Part shown: positions 7,694 to 17,024 of the stretch, in pieces | How the letters are laid out: every line of letters begins with the position of its first letter | Position numbering within the stretch: the stretch's first letter is position 1 | Source: Flavobacterium amniphilum | Lineage (GTDB): Bacteria; Bacteroidota; Bacteroidia; Flavobacteriales; Flavobacteriaceae | DNA length: 64,000 nucleotides | NCBI RefSeq assembly: GCF_023634845.1 | Contig: NZ_JAMLJL010000006.1 | Location: 62,001-126,000 of the forward strand | Reading direction: 5' to 3' | The notes under the pieces: generated by a model | Databases searched by the model: none | What the model was told of the DNA's origin: nothing | The model's input: only the letters and a program-made list of their open reading frames with translations | Program-made: the position numbers and the translations under genes

Positions 7694-8299
7694 TTATAGA
7701 TCCTCAAGTAGTAAAAGGTATAGGTTTTTTGGGGAACTTCCGTAATGCAGGAAATCCTCTTCTTTAGTCTGCTCGAAATATTTTATTGTTGTGATGTTAG
7801 TTGGATAATCAGTCGTATAACGTCTTTTGATTTCTCTCAAACCGTCACTTTTCCCAAGAACAAGCTGACTGGTAGAAGCCACAACAATAATATTCAAAGG
7901 TAGTTCTGCCGCTTTTTTCTGTTTAATCTGTGTCGAAGAAAACATTATTGATCCTTCCTCAGCAACCAGACTTTCGCAACTTGTCAGAAAGAATTTCGGA
8001 TTTGTAATATTCTGGTAAGCGATTCTGTTTTCATTCAGCATATTGAACAAACGCGGCTCAATACATAAAGCTTCCGACTCAAACCAATCATTCTCTTCAA
8101 GAATATTTTCAAATTGCTCGTTAAGTTCAGCTATATTTTCACAGTATAAGAATTTGCCTCCGTTTTTCTTGAAGTTATGCGTGAATTGCTCATCTACCGG
8201 AAGTTGGGCGTTTACATCTTGGAATGGGTTGTACTCATTTTCGTTAGCCTCTCCGGAAGCTTCACTACTAGTGCCAAATATTTTTCTGAAAATACTCAT
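7694..8299 (-). CDS. LUD (LutC/YkgG-like) domain protein
   Basis: The 201-residue protein resembles the LUD domain family (LutC/YkgG), in which related proteins take part in lactate oxidation. Supporting segments are the NIIVVASTSQLVLGKSDGLREIKRRY region and a helical N-terminal half rich in acidic residues. There are no Cys clusters, so it is not LutA- or LutB-like, and no lut partner genes are nearby. It sits between ftsH and cdsA, an arrangement I associate with flavobacteria, which makes a role in lactate use doubtful. Its actual function is unknown. Confidence 0.8.
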   Translation of the reverse strand: MSIFRKIFGTSSEASGEANENEYNPFQDVNAQLPVDEQFTHNFKKNGGKFLYCENIAELNEQFENILEENDWFESEALCIEPRLFNMLNENRIAYQNITNPKFFLTSCESLVAEEGSIMFSSTQIKQKKAAELPLNIIVVASTSQLVLGKSDGLREIKRRYTTDYPTNITTIKYFEQTKEEDFLHYGSSPKNLYLLLLEDL

Positions 8300-8345
8300 C
8301 TAATGCTTTAAAATATGCGCAGTCATTGATTCAACAATCAAAGAT

Positions 8346-8388
8346 AAAAAAATCTTAACCTAATTTTTCAATCAGATTAAGATTTTTA
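8346..8388 (-). terminator. terminator after ftsH
   Basis: On the minus strand, AAAAATCTTAATCTGAT pairs with ATTAGGTTAAGATTTTT around a short loop, with two G-U pairs, and ends in a T run. It lies 29 bases past the ftsH stop. Confidence 0.75.
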
Positions 8389-8416
8389 CGCTTTTTATTA
8401 ACGAAGTTTTTAACAA

Positions 8417-10336
8417 TTACTGCTCAAAAACCTCTTTCTCGAAAGGTCTTCTACCGAATATCATTTCCAAATCATCTTTAAAAATAACTTCTTTTTCAAT
8501 TAAGATATCAGCTAACTGAACCAGTTTATCTCTGTTTTCACGCAATAAATTAATTGCTCTTTGGTATTGTGCCTCTATTATTATTGAAATTTCCGCATCA
8601 ATTGTACGGGCAGTTTCTTCCGAATATGGCTTCGAAAAGTTGTAATCAGTCTGTCCTGAAGAATCATAATAGGTTATATTCCCTAACTTTTCATTCAATC
8701 CATAAACCGTCACCATCGCACGTGCCTGCTTGGTCACTTTTTCAAGATCACTCAAAGCACCTGTTGAAATATTATCGAAAATTACTTTTTCAGCCGCACG
8801 TCCACCCATGGTTGCACACATTTCGTCCAACATTTGGTTGGGACGGACAATCTGGCGCTCTTCCGGTAAATACCAGGCTGCACCTAAACTTTGTCCACGC
8901 GGAACTATGGTTACTTTTACCAACGGAGCTGCATGTTCCAACATCCAACTTACAGTTGCATGCCCGGCCTCATGAATCGCAATTGCTCTTTTCTCCTCTG
9001 GTGTGATAATTTTATTTTTCTTTTCCAAACCTCCCACGATACGGTCAACCGCATCAAGGAAATCCTGTTTATCAACAGCAGGTTTGTTGTTTCTGGCCGC
9101 AATTAAGGCTGCCTCATTACATACATTTGCAATATCTGCTCCCGAGAACCCCGGAGTTTGTTTCGCCAGAAAATCAGTATCCAGATTCTCTACTTTTTTC
9201 AATGGAGACAAGTGCACTTCAAAAATTTCCTTACGTTCACGGATATCCGGTAAATCAACGTAAATCTGCCTGTCAAAACGTCCTGCTCTCATTAATGCTT
9301 TATCAAGGACATCGGCTCTGTTTGTAGCTGCCAAAACAATTACACTGGTATCGGTACCGAAACCATCCATTTCTGTCAGTAATTGATTCAATGTATTTTC
9401 ACGCTCGTCATTTGAACCCGAAAAATTATTTTTACCGCGGGCACGCCCAACCGCATCAATCTCATCAATAAAGATAATTGCCGGAGATTTTTCTTTAGCC
9501 TGTTTGAATAAATCACGAACACGTGACGCTCCTACCCCAACAAACATCTCTACAAAATCTGAACCTGACAAAGAGAAGAAAGGTACTTGCGCTTCACCGG
9601 CAACTGCTTTTGCCAATAAAGTTTTACCTGTTCCCGGAGGACCCACCAATAAGGCTCCTTTCGGAATTTTCCCTCCTAAATCAGTATATTTTTTTGGATT
9701 CTTAAGAAACTCAACAATTTCCTGGATTTCTTCTTTAGCACCTTCAAGACCGGCAACATCCTTGAATGTTGTTTTTACATCATTCTTCTCATCAAAAAGC
9801 TTTGCTCTTGACTTTCCGATGCTGAAGATTTGGCCACCGCCTCCTCCACCGCTGCTGCTTGACATACGTCGCATCATAAAAATCCAGAAACCAACCAAAA
9901 TGATAATCGGCAATAAATTGATCAACAAATCAGTAAAATCACTCGATGTTTTATAATCGTAATCAGAAATTTTCTTTGTTGCTTTTGCTTCTTTCAAATC
10001 TTTTGGGAAATTAGCATCTTCGCTACTAATCTGGAATGAATAATGCGGACCTAAATTTTTATTCCCCAACAAATCTTTTTTCTGGATTTTCTTGTGTGCC
10101 TCTTTATTTAAAGCAGATTCTTTCAGGAAAACCGTAACAAACTTATCGTTATCAACCTCCACTTTATCAACATCCCCAGCTTCTAAAAAATCATAGAATC
10201 TTGAAATACTGGTTTTTTGGGTGTCAACCCAACGTGACTGCCCTGAAATCCACATGGCTACAAAAACCGTCCCGATTGCAAGGTAAATCCACCACGGATT
10301 GAACTTAAAGTTATTTTGCTTTGTTTCTTTTGACAT
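8417..10336 (-). CDS. ftsH: ATP-dependent zinc metalloprotease FtsH
   Basis: FtsH is the membrane-bound AAA+ protease that degrades misfolded or short-lived membrane and cytoplasmic proteins. The 639 residues show, in order, TM1 (about 15-31), a periplasmic domain, TM2 (about 138-155), a Ser/Gly-rich linker, Walker A GPPGTGKT (232-239), Walker B IDEID (290-294), the second region of homology with RAGRFDR (350-356), and the zinc site HEAGH (455-459) followed by the third-ligand region LSDLEKVTK. Length is typical. It is 12 bases downstream of rsfS and probably co-transcribed with it. Confidence 0.98.
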   Translation of the reverse strand: MSKETKQNNFKFNPWWIYLAIGTVFVAMWISGQSRWVDTQKTSISRFYDFLEAGDVDKVEVDNDKFVTVFLKESALNKEAHKKIQKKDLLGNKNLGPHYSFQISSEDANFPKDLKEAKATKKISDYDYKTSSDFTDLLINLLPIIILVGFWIFMMRRMSSSSGGGGGGQIFSIGKSRAKLFDEKNDVKTTFKDVAGLEGAKEEIQEIVEFLKNPKKYTDLGGKIPKGALLVGPPGTGKTLLAKAVAGEAQVPFFSLSGSDFVEMFVGVGASRVRDLFKQAKEKSPAIIFIDEIDAVGRARGKNNFSGSNDERENTLNQLLTEMDGFGTDTSVIVLAATNRADVLDKALMRAGRFDRQIYVDLPDIRERKEIFEVHLSPLKKVENLDTDFLAKQTPGFSGADIANVCNEAALIAARNNKPAVDKQDFLDAVDRIVGGLEKKNKIITPEEKRAIAIHEAGHATVSWMLEHAAPLVKVTIVPRGQSLGAAWYLPEERQIVRPNQMLDEMCATMGGRAAEKVIFDNISTGALSDLEKVTKQARAMVTVYGLNEKLGNITYYDSSGQTDYNFSKPYSEETARTIDAEISIIIEAQYQRAINLLRENRDKLVQLADILIEKEVIFKDDLEMIFGRRPFEKEVFEQ

Positions 10337-10348
10337 AGCTATTTTTGA

Positions 10349-10720
10349 TTAATATTTATTTTCAATAGATGTGATTTTTGCATCACCCCAAAGACTTTCT
10401 ATGTTGTAGTATTCCCTGATATGCTTTTGGAATACATGAACTACAATATGAATGTAATCCATTAATACCCATTCGCCGTTATCAGTTCCTTCCACATGCC
10501 AAGGTTTGTCCTTAAGTTCTTTTGAAACTACTTTCTGGATTGAGTTTACAATTGCATTCACCTGTGTATTTGAATTACCGTTACAAATCACAAAATAATC
10601 GCAAACCGTGTTATCTAATTCCCTTAAATCAAGAATATCTATATCATTTCCTTTTACGTCTTCAATTCCCTTGATGATATTTGCTAATAAAATATCATTG
10701 CTTACTTCTGTTTTCGCCAT
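10349..10720 (-). CDS. rsfS: ribosome silencing factor RsfS
   Basis: This 123-residue protein of the Iojap/DUF143 family binds ribosomal protein L14 on the large subunit and blocks subunit joining under starvation. Typical segments are DILDLRELDNTVCDYFVICNG, HVEGTDNGEWVLMDY and IHIVVHVFQKHIREYYNIESLWGDA. It starts the minus-strand run with ftsH. A perfect -7-like TAACTTTG lies 24-31 bases upstream (10744-10751, read on the minus strand). The possible TTG partner is 25 bases further, slightly beyond the usual spacing. Confidence 0.95.
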   Translation of the reverse strand: MAKTEVSNDILLANIIKGIEDVKGNDIDILDLRELDNTVCDYFVICNGNSNTQVNAIVNSIQKVVSKELKDKPWHVEGTDNGEWVLMDYIHIVVHVFQKHIREYYNIESLWGDAKITSIENKY

Positions 10721-10821
10721 TTAATTCTTATAAATATTTTGCACAAAGTTATTGATTTTTGTCTTTATTTTGACGACAAAATACAAATGTACTTTCTTGA
10801 TAAAGTTTCAAAATCTGATAC

Positions 10822-11553
10822 ATGAAATTAATCAAACTCGATGCCATAGATTCAACCAATGATTTTTTAAAGGATTTGGCACACAACCAAAGCCTGGAAA
10901 ATTTCACTGTAGTCACTGCAAGATCACAAACAAAAGGCAGAGGACAGCACGGTGCAAAATGGCATACAGAAGAAGGCAAAAACCTGATAACAAGCATACT
11001 AATCAAAGAAACCTTACATAACATAGAAGGTGTTTTCCAATTAAATATTGCTGTTGCATTAGGCATTACCGAGGCTCTAAAAAAAATAAAAATACCGTCT
11101 GTCTGTATCAAATGGCCTAACGACATTATGGCAGAAAACAGAAAAATAGCAGGCATTTTGATTGAAAATTCAATAAAAGGAAATAGTCAAATCGAATCAA
11201 TTGTCGGTATTGGACTAAACATAAACCAAGTCAACTTTGAAAATTTACCCAAAGCTGCCTCTTTAAAAAGCATCACAAATACGGATTATGACACTCTTGA
11301 AATTTTGGAAAGTATTGTAAATGAAATTCAAGGGAAAATAAAACTCATAACACAAAACCAAACTGACAGACTTTGGACAGAGTATGATCAAAATTTGTTC
11401 AAAAAGGGAATTCCAACCGCATTTGAAGATGAAAACGGAAACAAATTCATGGGAATTATTCAAGGGGTAACCAAAATTGGCAAACTAGCCGTTTTACTGG
11501 AAGACGATTCAGTAAAAGAATACGGTATAAAAGAAATCAGGCTATTATTTTAA
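10822..11553 (+). CDS. birA: biotin--[acetyl-CoA-carboxylase] ligase, no HTH domain
   Basis: BirA activates biotin as biotinyl-AMP and attaches it to the carrier protein of acetyl-CoA carboxylase. The 243-residue protein has the biotin/ATP loop GRGQHG (39-44), KWPND (97-101) and KIAGILIE (108-115), then the small C-terminal SH3-like domain. It begins directly with the catalytic domain, so it lacks the N-terminal winged helix and should not act as a repressor. It is divergent from rsfS and ends at a terminator. Confidence 0.95.
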   Translation: MKLIKLDAIDSTNDFLKDLAHNQSLENFTVVTARSQTKGRGQHGAKWHTEEGKNLITSILIKETLHNIEGVFQLNIAVALGITEALKKIKIPSVCIKWPNDIMAENRKIAGILIENSIKGNSQIESIVGIGLNINQVNFENLPKAASLKSITNTDYDTLEILESIVNEIQGKIKLITQNQTDRLWTEYDQNLFKKGIPTAFEDENGNKFMGIIQGVTKIGKLAVLLEDDSVKEYGIKEIRLLF

Positions 11554-11560
11554 AAAGAAA

Positions 11561-11584
11561 AATCCCGGATAATCCGGGATTTCT
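11561..11584. terminator. bidirectional terminator between birA and SRPBCC gene
   Basis: Palindrome AATCCCGGAT-AATCCGGGATT between convergent genes, with A-rich and T-rich flanks. Confidence 0.85.
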
Positions 11585-11609
11585 TTTATATCTGAAATTG
11601 ACTTTTCAA

Positions 11610-12002
11610 TTAAAGTTTATTCATGTTTTGCGCCAGAGTTTCGATGAATTTAGAGATAGGTCCTTTGATCATCATGGCCATCATGGCATTAAACTCACCG
11701 TCAAATATCAATTGGATATCGGTAGCATCAGCAGCTGTTTCGTTTAAATTGGCAGTTAAAGTAAATGGCAATTTGTCAGATGCGGCACCCAAAACAATTT
11801 TTGAATTAGGCGTTTTGTCTTTCATTTTCAATTTGATTTCAGGCATTCCTTTTAATCCGAAAATAAAAGCGTTTTCATCAAGCACTTCAAATTTTGCGAT
11901 GTTATCCGGCATTAATTTTTCGAAGTTTTTTACTTGCGACAACTCGTTGAATAAGTATTCTGCCGATTTAGCAACAGATACTTTTGGACTTTCTAAATTC
12001 AT
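11610..12002 (-). CDS. SRPBCC/START-like lipid-binding-fold protein
   Basis: The 130-residue protein resembles the SRPBCC (polyketide-cyclase/START-like) fold: an N-terminal strand with KVSVAKSAEYLFNELSQV, a central sheet with FGLKGMPEIKLKMKDKTPNSKIVLGA, and a long C-terminal helix containing MMIKGPISKFIETLAQNMNKL. It has no signal peptide. It lies downstream of pyrE on the same strand with an 82-base gap. Members bind hydrophobic ligands; no ligand can be inferred here. Confidence 0.75.
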   Translation of the reverse strand: MNLESPKVSVAKSAEYLFNELSQVKNFEKLMPDNIAKFEVLDENAFIFGLKGMPEIKLKMKDKTPNSKIVLGAASDKLPFTLTANLNETAADATDIQLIFDGEFNAMMAMMIKGPISKFIETLAQNMNKL

Positions 12003-12084
12003 TCTTTTATAAGATTATCTGATTGTAAGACATAAAGACAAACTTTACGTCCTTAATATTTTGTTTTGAATCCTTTATCAAAAA

Positions 12085-12732
12085 CTATACCTCAACACTC
12101 CATTGGGAAGGGTTTTTACGCCAGTCCTTTAAAGTATCCTGTTCAGTTTCCGTGATGTATTCTTTGGCAACAGCCAAATCCAATAAATTATCGTAGTTGC
12201 TCAAAGTAAATAAATCTACTTTTGCATTTTCGAAATTATCGACTGCCACCTGGAAACCATATGAAAAAATAGCTGCCATTCCTTTCACGTTCGCCCCTTC
12301 ATTACGCAATGCTTCAACAGCAAGAAGACTACTGTTACCGGTACTGATTAAATCTTCAACCACAACCACATTTTGTCCTTTTTGCAGAAACCCTTCCACC
12401 TGATTCATACGTCCGTGTTTTTTAGGTTCAGGGCGTACATAAACAAACGGTAAACCTAAATCTTCGGCAACCAATGCACCAATACCGATGGCTCCTGTGG
12501 CAACACCGGCAATAACATCCGGTTTCCCGAATTGTTTTTCGATGTTCTTTGCAAACTCATCCCTGATGTAATTTCTTATGGCAGGAAATGACAAAATTAC
12601 CCTATTATCACAGTAGATTGGAGATTTCCATCCCGAAGCCCATGTAAAAGGATTTTTAGAATTCAATTTAATTGCATTTATTTGTAAAAGCAATTCGGCA
12701 GTTTTACTAGCTGTATCTTTATTAAAAATCAT
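12085..12732 (-). CDS. pyrE: orotate phosphoribosyltransferase PyrE
   Basis: PyrE joins orotate to PRPP to form OMP in de novo pyrimidine synthesis. The 215-residue protein shows the N-terminal FTWASGWKSPIYCDNR segment (29-44), KKHGRMNQVEG (104-114) of the flexible catalytic loop and the PRPP motif VVVVEDLISTGNS (122-134). The start at 12732 is only seven bases from the divergent NUDIX start. The only good -7 box (TACATTTG, minus strand, 12744-12737) ends five bases before the ATG, so the mRNA may be leaderless. Confidence 0.96.
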   Translation of the reverse strand: MIFNKDTASKTAELLLQINAIKLNSKNPFTWASGWKSPIYCDNRVILSFPAIRNYIRDEFAKNIEKQFGKPDVIAGVATGAIGIGALVAEDLGLPFVYVRPEPKKHGRMNQVEGFLQKGQNVVVVEDLISTGNSSLLAVEALRNEGANVKGMAAIFSYGFQVAVDNFENAKVDLFTLSNYDNLLDLAVAKEYITETEQDTLKDWRKNPSQWSVEV

Positions 12733-12736
12733 ACTG

Positions 12737-12744
12737 CAAATGTA
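12737..12744 (-). promoter_or_regulatory. pyrE -7 box overlapping the NUDIX start codon
   Basis: The minus strand reads TACATTTG, a perfect TANNTTTG box, ending five bases before the pyrE ATG. It contains the NUDIX ATG (12740-12742). No convincing TTG lies at -33. Confidence 0.5.
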
Positions 12745-13354
12745 TAAAGTTTTTGTAAACGATAAACCACTTTTCTTGACAAATCAGATTGTCAAAGAAA
12801 CTGATTTCAAGTTTTTTTTACTTGAAAGTATTGACATTGAACAACTTATTGTAAGCTACTTCCAGAATAAAATTCAGAAAGCTTATTTATTCCATGCGGA
12901 TGAAAAAGAGATTATCAAAAAATTAAAGGAGAAAATCCCTGTTAACAAAGCCGGAGGCGGATTAGTTTACAATAAAAAGGGCGAAGTTTTATTCATTCTG
13001 AGAAACGGAAAATGGGATTTACCCAAAGGCGGATTGAACAAATATGAAGATATTGAAGACGCTGCGATCAGGGAAGTTGAAGAAGAAACCGGTGTAAACA
13101 AACTGAAAATCGTAAACAAACTTCAGAAAACGTATCATATTTTCAAGCGTAACGGCAAATACAAACTTAAAATCACCCAATGGTATGAAATGCATACTTC
13201 TTTTGACGGAATTCCTGTTGGACAAGCCGAAGAAGGAATTGAAAAAGTAGCATGGCTTAATCCTGACCAAATCAAAGAAGCTCTTAAAAATTCTTACGAA
13301 AACATTAAATTGCTATTTGAAGAGGAAAAAAAATTACACTCCGATAAAATTTAA
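12740..13354 (+). CDS. NUDIX hydrolase
   Basis: This 204-residue protein has a complete Nudix box at 97-119 (G97, E103, then REVEEETGV at 111-119) in a central alpha/beta/alpha core, preceded by KAGGGLVYNKKGEVLFILR. Nudix enzymes hydrolyse nucleoside diphosphates linked to another moiety; the substrate is unknown. The N-terminal 60 residues form an extra domain before the core. It starts head-to-head with pyrE, and its last codon overlaps the convergent M14 peptidase gene by four bases. Confidence 0.9.
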   Translation: MYKVFVNDKPLFLTNQIVKETDFKFFLLESIDIEQLIVSYFQNKIQKAYLFHADEKEIIKKLKEKIPVNKAGGGLVYNKKGEVLFILRNGKWDLPKGGLNKYEDIEDAAIREVEEETGVNKLKIVNKLQKTYHIFKRNGKYKLKITQWYEMHTSFDGIPVGQAEEGIEKVAWLNPDQIKEALKNSYENIKLLFEEEKKLHSDKI

Positions 13355-15069
13355 TTTAAAATCCTGTAAACCGGATACTGAAGATGTGCTTTTTCATAGT
13401 ACACCGAATGTTTATGTATCCAGTCGAGTTGATTTTGCGGATTTTTGGCAAATGCAGTATCGGTTTTCATTTTTTCATCAAACTGTTTCTTGATTTCAGG
13501 ATTTTCCTGAAGAATTTTGACAGCCAGATCTTCAAACAGATAATCTGAATAGCCTTCTTTCTGTTGCAGAATAGTATCAAAGAAGTTCCAATTGAAAAAT
13601 GAGTCAATCATTTCCGGTTCCAAAACCTCAACAAGATATTTAATGGCTTCCTGATTGCAAGGAAACACATAATCACCTTTTGAAAATTTAATTTTTTCAG
13701 TAGTCTTGGCTACCGAAGTGTTTCGGTGCGGGTAATGCCCTTCGTATGCCTGCGTCGCAGTTTTATAATCGGCTATCCTGTAACTTTCCACTTCGATAAC
13801 CGTGTCTTTTTCCAATTGGTAAAATTTACAATGATTGTCTTTCAAAAGTCCGATAACATTCCACCACGAGCCTGGAATAATATAAGCATCCGGGATCACA
13901 ATACTTTTGGATGATTTATAATGTGTGTAAAAATCAATCGTTTTATCATAGGGCTGCTTTCGGTCATAATACAAACGGTCACCTGTAGTCACTTCACTTT
14001 TTTTAATAATACCTTCATACCCGAGAAAATTCCTTTTTTCAACTTTGGACGAATCTATTTCCCATGCAAATGCGTAATTCTTTTTTGGTTGATATACTAA
14101 AGCATTCTTTTTCCTTATATCTTTTAAAGCTTTTACATTTTTATCTGCATAATTAATGGAGCTCAACATGAACTCGTACGTAACTTTCACCCTTTTATCA
14201 TAATCTTTCCACATATGGGTTTCGACCACATACCCTATTGAATTGAACAGCGAAGCATATCCGGTCGTATATCTCGGAGAGTCGTTAAACTGTACAAATC
14301 CTTTATCGGGAGTTCCGTACCATACATTCACGTAAGGTATGCTTTCAATGCCTTTTGATTTTAAATCGGATACAATGGCCGGTGTGATTTCCTTATTCAT
14401 AAAATCGCCCAGATCCTTCCCTATTTTAGCCGGTTCCGTTTGAATGTAAGTCAGTGTATATTGATAATCGGCGCCATTACTGACATGGTTATCAATGAAT
14501 ATATCCGGATTGAGTTTGTGGAAAATTGAAACCAATTCCTTAGTGTTTTTGGTATCCGACTTAATCATATCCCTATTCAGGTCATAGTTTCTGGCATTTC
14601 CCCTAAAACCGTATTCTTCGGGGCCGTTTTGATTCGTACGCCAGGTTGAATTACGGTTAAGATAACCTCCGATGTTATACACCGGTATCGCCACAATAAT
14701 CACGTTTTGTGGAATTTTAATTTTGGTAGTTGCCAAATCGCGGAAGAGCATCATAGAAGCATCTACCCCGTCAGGTTCGCCCGAGTGGATTGAATTAACA
14801 ACCATTATCACACTCTTTGACTGGTTCTTATAATCAAACTTCCCATCGGCACTGTAAGCAATAATATGCAAAGGATTCCCGCTGTCTTCCATTCCCATCG
14901 TTTCCATTTTGATGGTTTTGAAATCCTTGTCCAATAATTGGTAAAACGAAATCACCTCGCTATAGGGAGCCGATTGGTTTCCGTTTCCTTTTTCGAAGAA
15001 AGTCTGGTATTTATTTTGGCCATAGCCGAAAGAAAAAAAGAATAGTATACTTAGTATTATAAATCGCAT
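13351..15069 (-). CDS. secreted M14-family zinc carboxypeptidase
   Basis: The 572-residue protein begins with a signal peptide (MRFIILSILFFFSFGYGQ). The M14 zinc site is visible: His95 and Glu98 in SIHSGEPDG, and His195 in IDNHVSNGADY. The substrate-binding NARNYDLNRD (158-167) and a later VVETHMWKDY segment also fit. M14 enzymes trim C-terminal residues from peptides; this one is probably periplasmic or secreted. The C-terminal 250 residues form an extra domain. A perfect -7 TATATTTG (15095-15088, minus strand) lies upstream. Confidence 0.88.
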   Translation of the reverse strand: MRFIILSILFFFSFGYGQNKYQTFFEKGNGNQSAPYSEVISFYQLLDKDFKTIKMETMGMEDSGNPLHIIAYSADGKFDYKNQSKSVIMVVNSIHSGEPDGVDASMMLFRDLATTKIKIPQNVIIVAIPVYNIGGYLNRNSTWRTNQNGPEEYGFRGNARNYDLNRDMIKSDTKNTKELVSIFHKLNPDIFIDNHVSNGADYQYTLTYIQTEPAKIGKDLGDFMNKEITPAIVSDLKSKGIESIPYVNVWYGTPDKGFVQFNDSPRYTTGYASLFNSIGYVVETHMWKDYDKRVKVTYEFMLSSINYADKNVKALKDIRKKNALVYQPKKNYAFAWEIDSSKVEKRNFLGYEGIIKKSEVTTGDRLYYDRKQPYDKTIDFYTHYKSSKSIVIPDAYIIPGSWWNVIGLLKDNHCKFYQLEKDTVIEVESYRIADYKTATQAYEGHYPHRNTSVAKTTEKIKFSKGDYVFPCNQEAIKYLVEVLEPEMIDSFFNWNFFDTILQQKEGYSDYLFEDLAVKILQENPEIKKQFDEKMKTDTAFAKNPQNQLDWIHKHSVYYEKAHLQYPVYRILN

Positions 15070-15134
15070 GGTTCAATTTTTGCAAACCAAATATACAATT
15101 TCCCATTCAAAATCGTAATTCGAAAATCAAAGAC

Positions 15135-15142
15135 TATCTTTG
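15135..15142 (+). promoter_or_regulatory. -7 box of helicase gene, leaderless layout
   Basis: TATCTTTG ends four bases before the ATG at 15147, so the expected transcript start falls at or very near the start codon. No clear TTG at -33. Confidence 0.5.
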
Positions 15143-15146
15143 CCGG

Positions 15147-16496
15147 ATGAATCAGAATTACCATTCCAATAATATCTTGCTTAATTTAGGCATTGAAAGC
15201 TTAAATAAAATGCAGGAAGTTGCACAAAACAGCATCTTAAACGACACTAATATTTTATTGCTTTCGCCAACCGGCTCAGGAAAAACGTTGGCTTTCCTCC
15301 TCCCTATTTTCGAGATGCTGGAGGAAGAAATCAATGCTGTACAATGTTTGATTTTAGTTCCTTCCAGAGAATTAGGCTTGCAGATTGAGCAAGTCTGGAA
15401 AAAAATGGGGACTTCTTACAAGGTAAATGTTTGCTATGGCGGCCATTCCATTGACACAGAAATAAAAAACTTAAGCAATCCACCAGCTATATTAATTGGA
15501 ACTCCGGGCAGAATTGCTGATCATATGGATCGGGGAACATTCAAAACAGATCACATTCTAACCTTAGTTCTTGATGAATTTGATAAATCTTTACAATTAG
15601 GCTTTCACGAACAAATGTCATACATCATCGGAAGATTGCCTAAATTGAATAAACGTATTTTGGTATCTGCAACATCAGATATTGAAATTCCTAAATACAC
15701 CAAAGTTATTCAACCGACTGTCTTGGATTTTATTCCTACTGAAGAACAAAAAGCTAATCTTTCGATGAAAATGGTGGTTTCGAAAGAAAAAGACAAAATA
15801 CAGAGTTTATTTCAGTTATTGTGTTCGTTACCATCAGAATCAGCCATTGTTTTCTGCAACCATCGTGATGCTGCAGAAAGAATTAGCGATATACTAAATG
15901 AAAAAGGTATTTATTCAACCTATTATCATGGCGGAATGGATCAGGACGAGCGCGAACGAGCTTTGATTCAGTTTAGAAATGGCAGTATACGTTATTTAGT
16001 CACTACAGATTTAGCTGCCCGCGGATTGGATATTCCTGAAATGAACCATGTCATTCACTACCATCTACCTTTCAAAGAAGATGAATTTACACACCGAAAT
16101 GGCCGTACAGCAAGAATGCTGGCATCGGGAACAGCATATATGATTATTCATGAAAGTGAAAAAAAACTGGACTACATCGACTATGGAATGACTGTCCTGG
16201 ATGTAGAAAATGCTAAAACTTTACCAGCACTGCCTGAATTTAAAACCGTTTACATTAGCGGCGGAAAGAAAAACAAATTAAATAAAATAGATATCGTTGG
16301 TTTCTTTTCACAGAAAGGAAAGTTGGAAAAAGCCGATTTGGGCTTAATTGAAGTCAAAGATTTTATTTCGTTTGCAGCTGTAAAATCCAATAAAGTGAAA
16401 GACTTGCTTCACAATATCAAAGATGAGAAGATGAAAGGCAAAAAATTCAAAATTGAAGTAGCCCGAAAAGTCATTAAGAAAGAAGAGGAAAAATAG
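15147..16496 (+). CDS. DEAD-box family RNA helicase with DEFD motif
   Basis: The 449-residue protein carries the SF2 helicase core: Walker A PTGSGKT (41-47), PSREL (72-76), TPGR (119-122), motif II DEFD (143-146), SAT (174-176), then the second RecA domain with FCNHRD, LVTTDLAARGLDIP and HRNGRTAR. The C-terminal ~80 residues look like a small RNA-binding domain of the DbpA/CsdA type. It unwinds RNA, perhaps in ribosome assembly or RNA decay. Motif II is DEFD rather than DEAD; I recall this variant from Bacteroidota homologues. Confidence 0.92.
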   Translation: MNQNYHSNNILLNLGIESLNKMQEVAQNSILNDTNILLLSPTGSGKTLAFLLPIFEMLEEEINAVQCLILVPSRELGLQIEQVWKKMGTSYKVNVCYGGHSIDTEIKNLSNPPAILIGTPGRIADHMDRGTFKTDHILTLVLDEFDKSLQLGFHEQMSYIIGRLPKLNKRILVSATSDIEIPKYTKVIQPTVLDFIPTEEQKANLSMKMVVSKEKDKIQSLFQLLCSLPSESAIVFCNHRDAAERISDILNEKGIYSTYYHGGMDQDERERALIQFRNGSIRYLVTTDLAARGLDIPEMNHVIHYHLPFKEDEFTHRNGRTARMLASGTAYMIIHESEKKLDYIDYGMTVLDVENAKTLPALPEFKTVYISGGKKNKLNKIDIVGFFSQKGKLEKADLGLIEVKDFISFAAVKSNKVKDLLHNIKDEKMKGKKFKIEVARKVIKKEEEK

Positions 16497-16566
16497 AATA
16501 GTGTAAAAACCCGGTCTGAACAGTTGCTATTAGAATAACACCAACTATTCAGCCTGATTAAAGCTT

Positions 16567-17022
16567 TTATTTTACTTCAACTGCCGGTGGCACCAATACT
16601 TTGTAATTTCCGCCGTTACGGATAACATCGCGTACAATGCTCGAACTGATATAGGAAGTATCGGCAGCCGTCAGGAGGAAAATCGTTTCAATTTTTGACA
16701 AGCGGCGATTCGTATGTGCAATCGCCTTTTCGAATTCGAAGTCGGCAGGATTACGCAAACCGCGGAGAATGAAATCAGCTTCGTATTTTTTGCACAAATC
16801 GATGGTTAAACCTTCATAAGTAATTACCGAAATTGAATCTTCCCTTTTGAACGTTTCTTCTATGAACCGTTTGCGTTCTTCCAGAGGAAACATGTATTTT
16901 TTATCTGCATTGACACCAATTGCAATGATAATTTCATCAAATAAAGGAATACTTCTGTTGATGATATCCAAATGTCCTAAAGTAATAGGATCAAAAGATC
17001 CCGGGAATATAGCTCTTCTCAT
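16567..17022 (-). CDS. coaD: phosphopantetheine adenylyltransferase CoaD
   Basis: CoaD converts 4'-phosphopantetheine and ATP to dephospho-CoA. The 151-residue protein has FPGSFDPITLGHLDII near the N-terminus (nucleotidyltransferase T/HxGH motif), EGLTIDLCKKY, LRGLRNPADFEFE and the C-terminal YISSSIVRDVIRNGG. Length matches the family. Only two bases separate it from the TPR gene upstream, so ddl-TPR-coaD form one operon. Confidence 0.97.
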   Translation of the reverse strand: MRRAIFPGSFDPITLGHLDIINRSIPLFDEIIIAIGVNADKKYMFPLEERKRFIEETFKREDSISVITYEGLTIDLCKKYEADFILRGLRNPADFEFEKAIAHTNRRLSKIETIFLLTAADTSYISSSIVRDVIRNGGNYKVLVPPAVEVK

Positions 17023-17024
17023 AA

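Noticed and set aside
10749..11156. 135-residue minus-strand frame opposite birA
   Set aside because: It is a shadow of the birA gene, with no domain and no start context.
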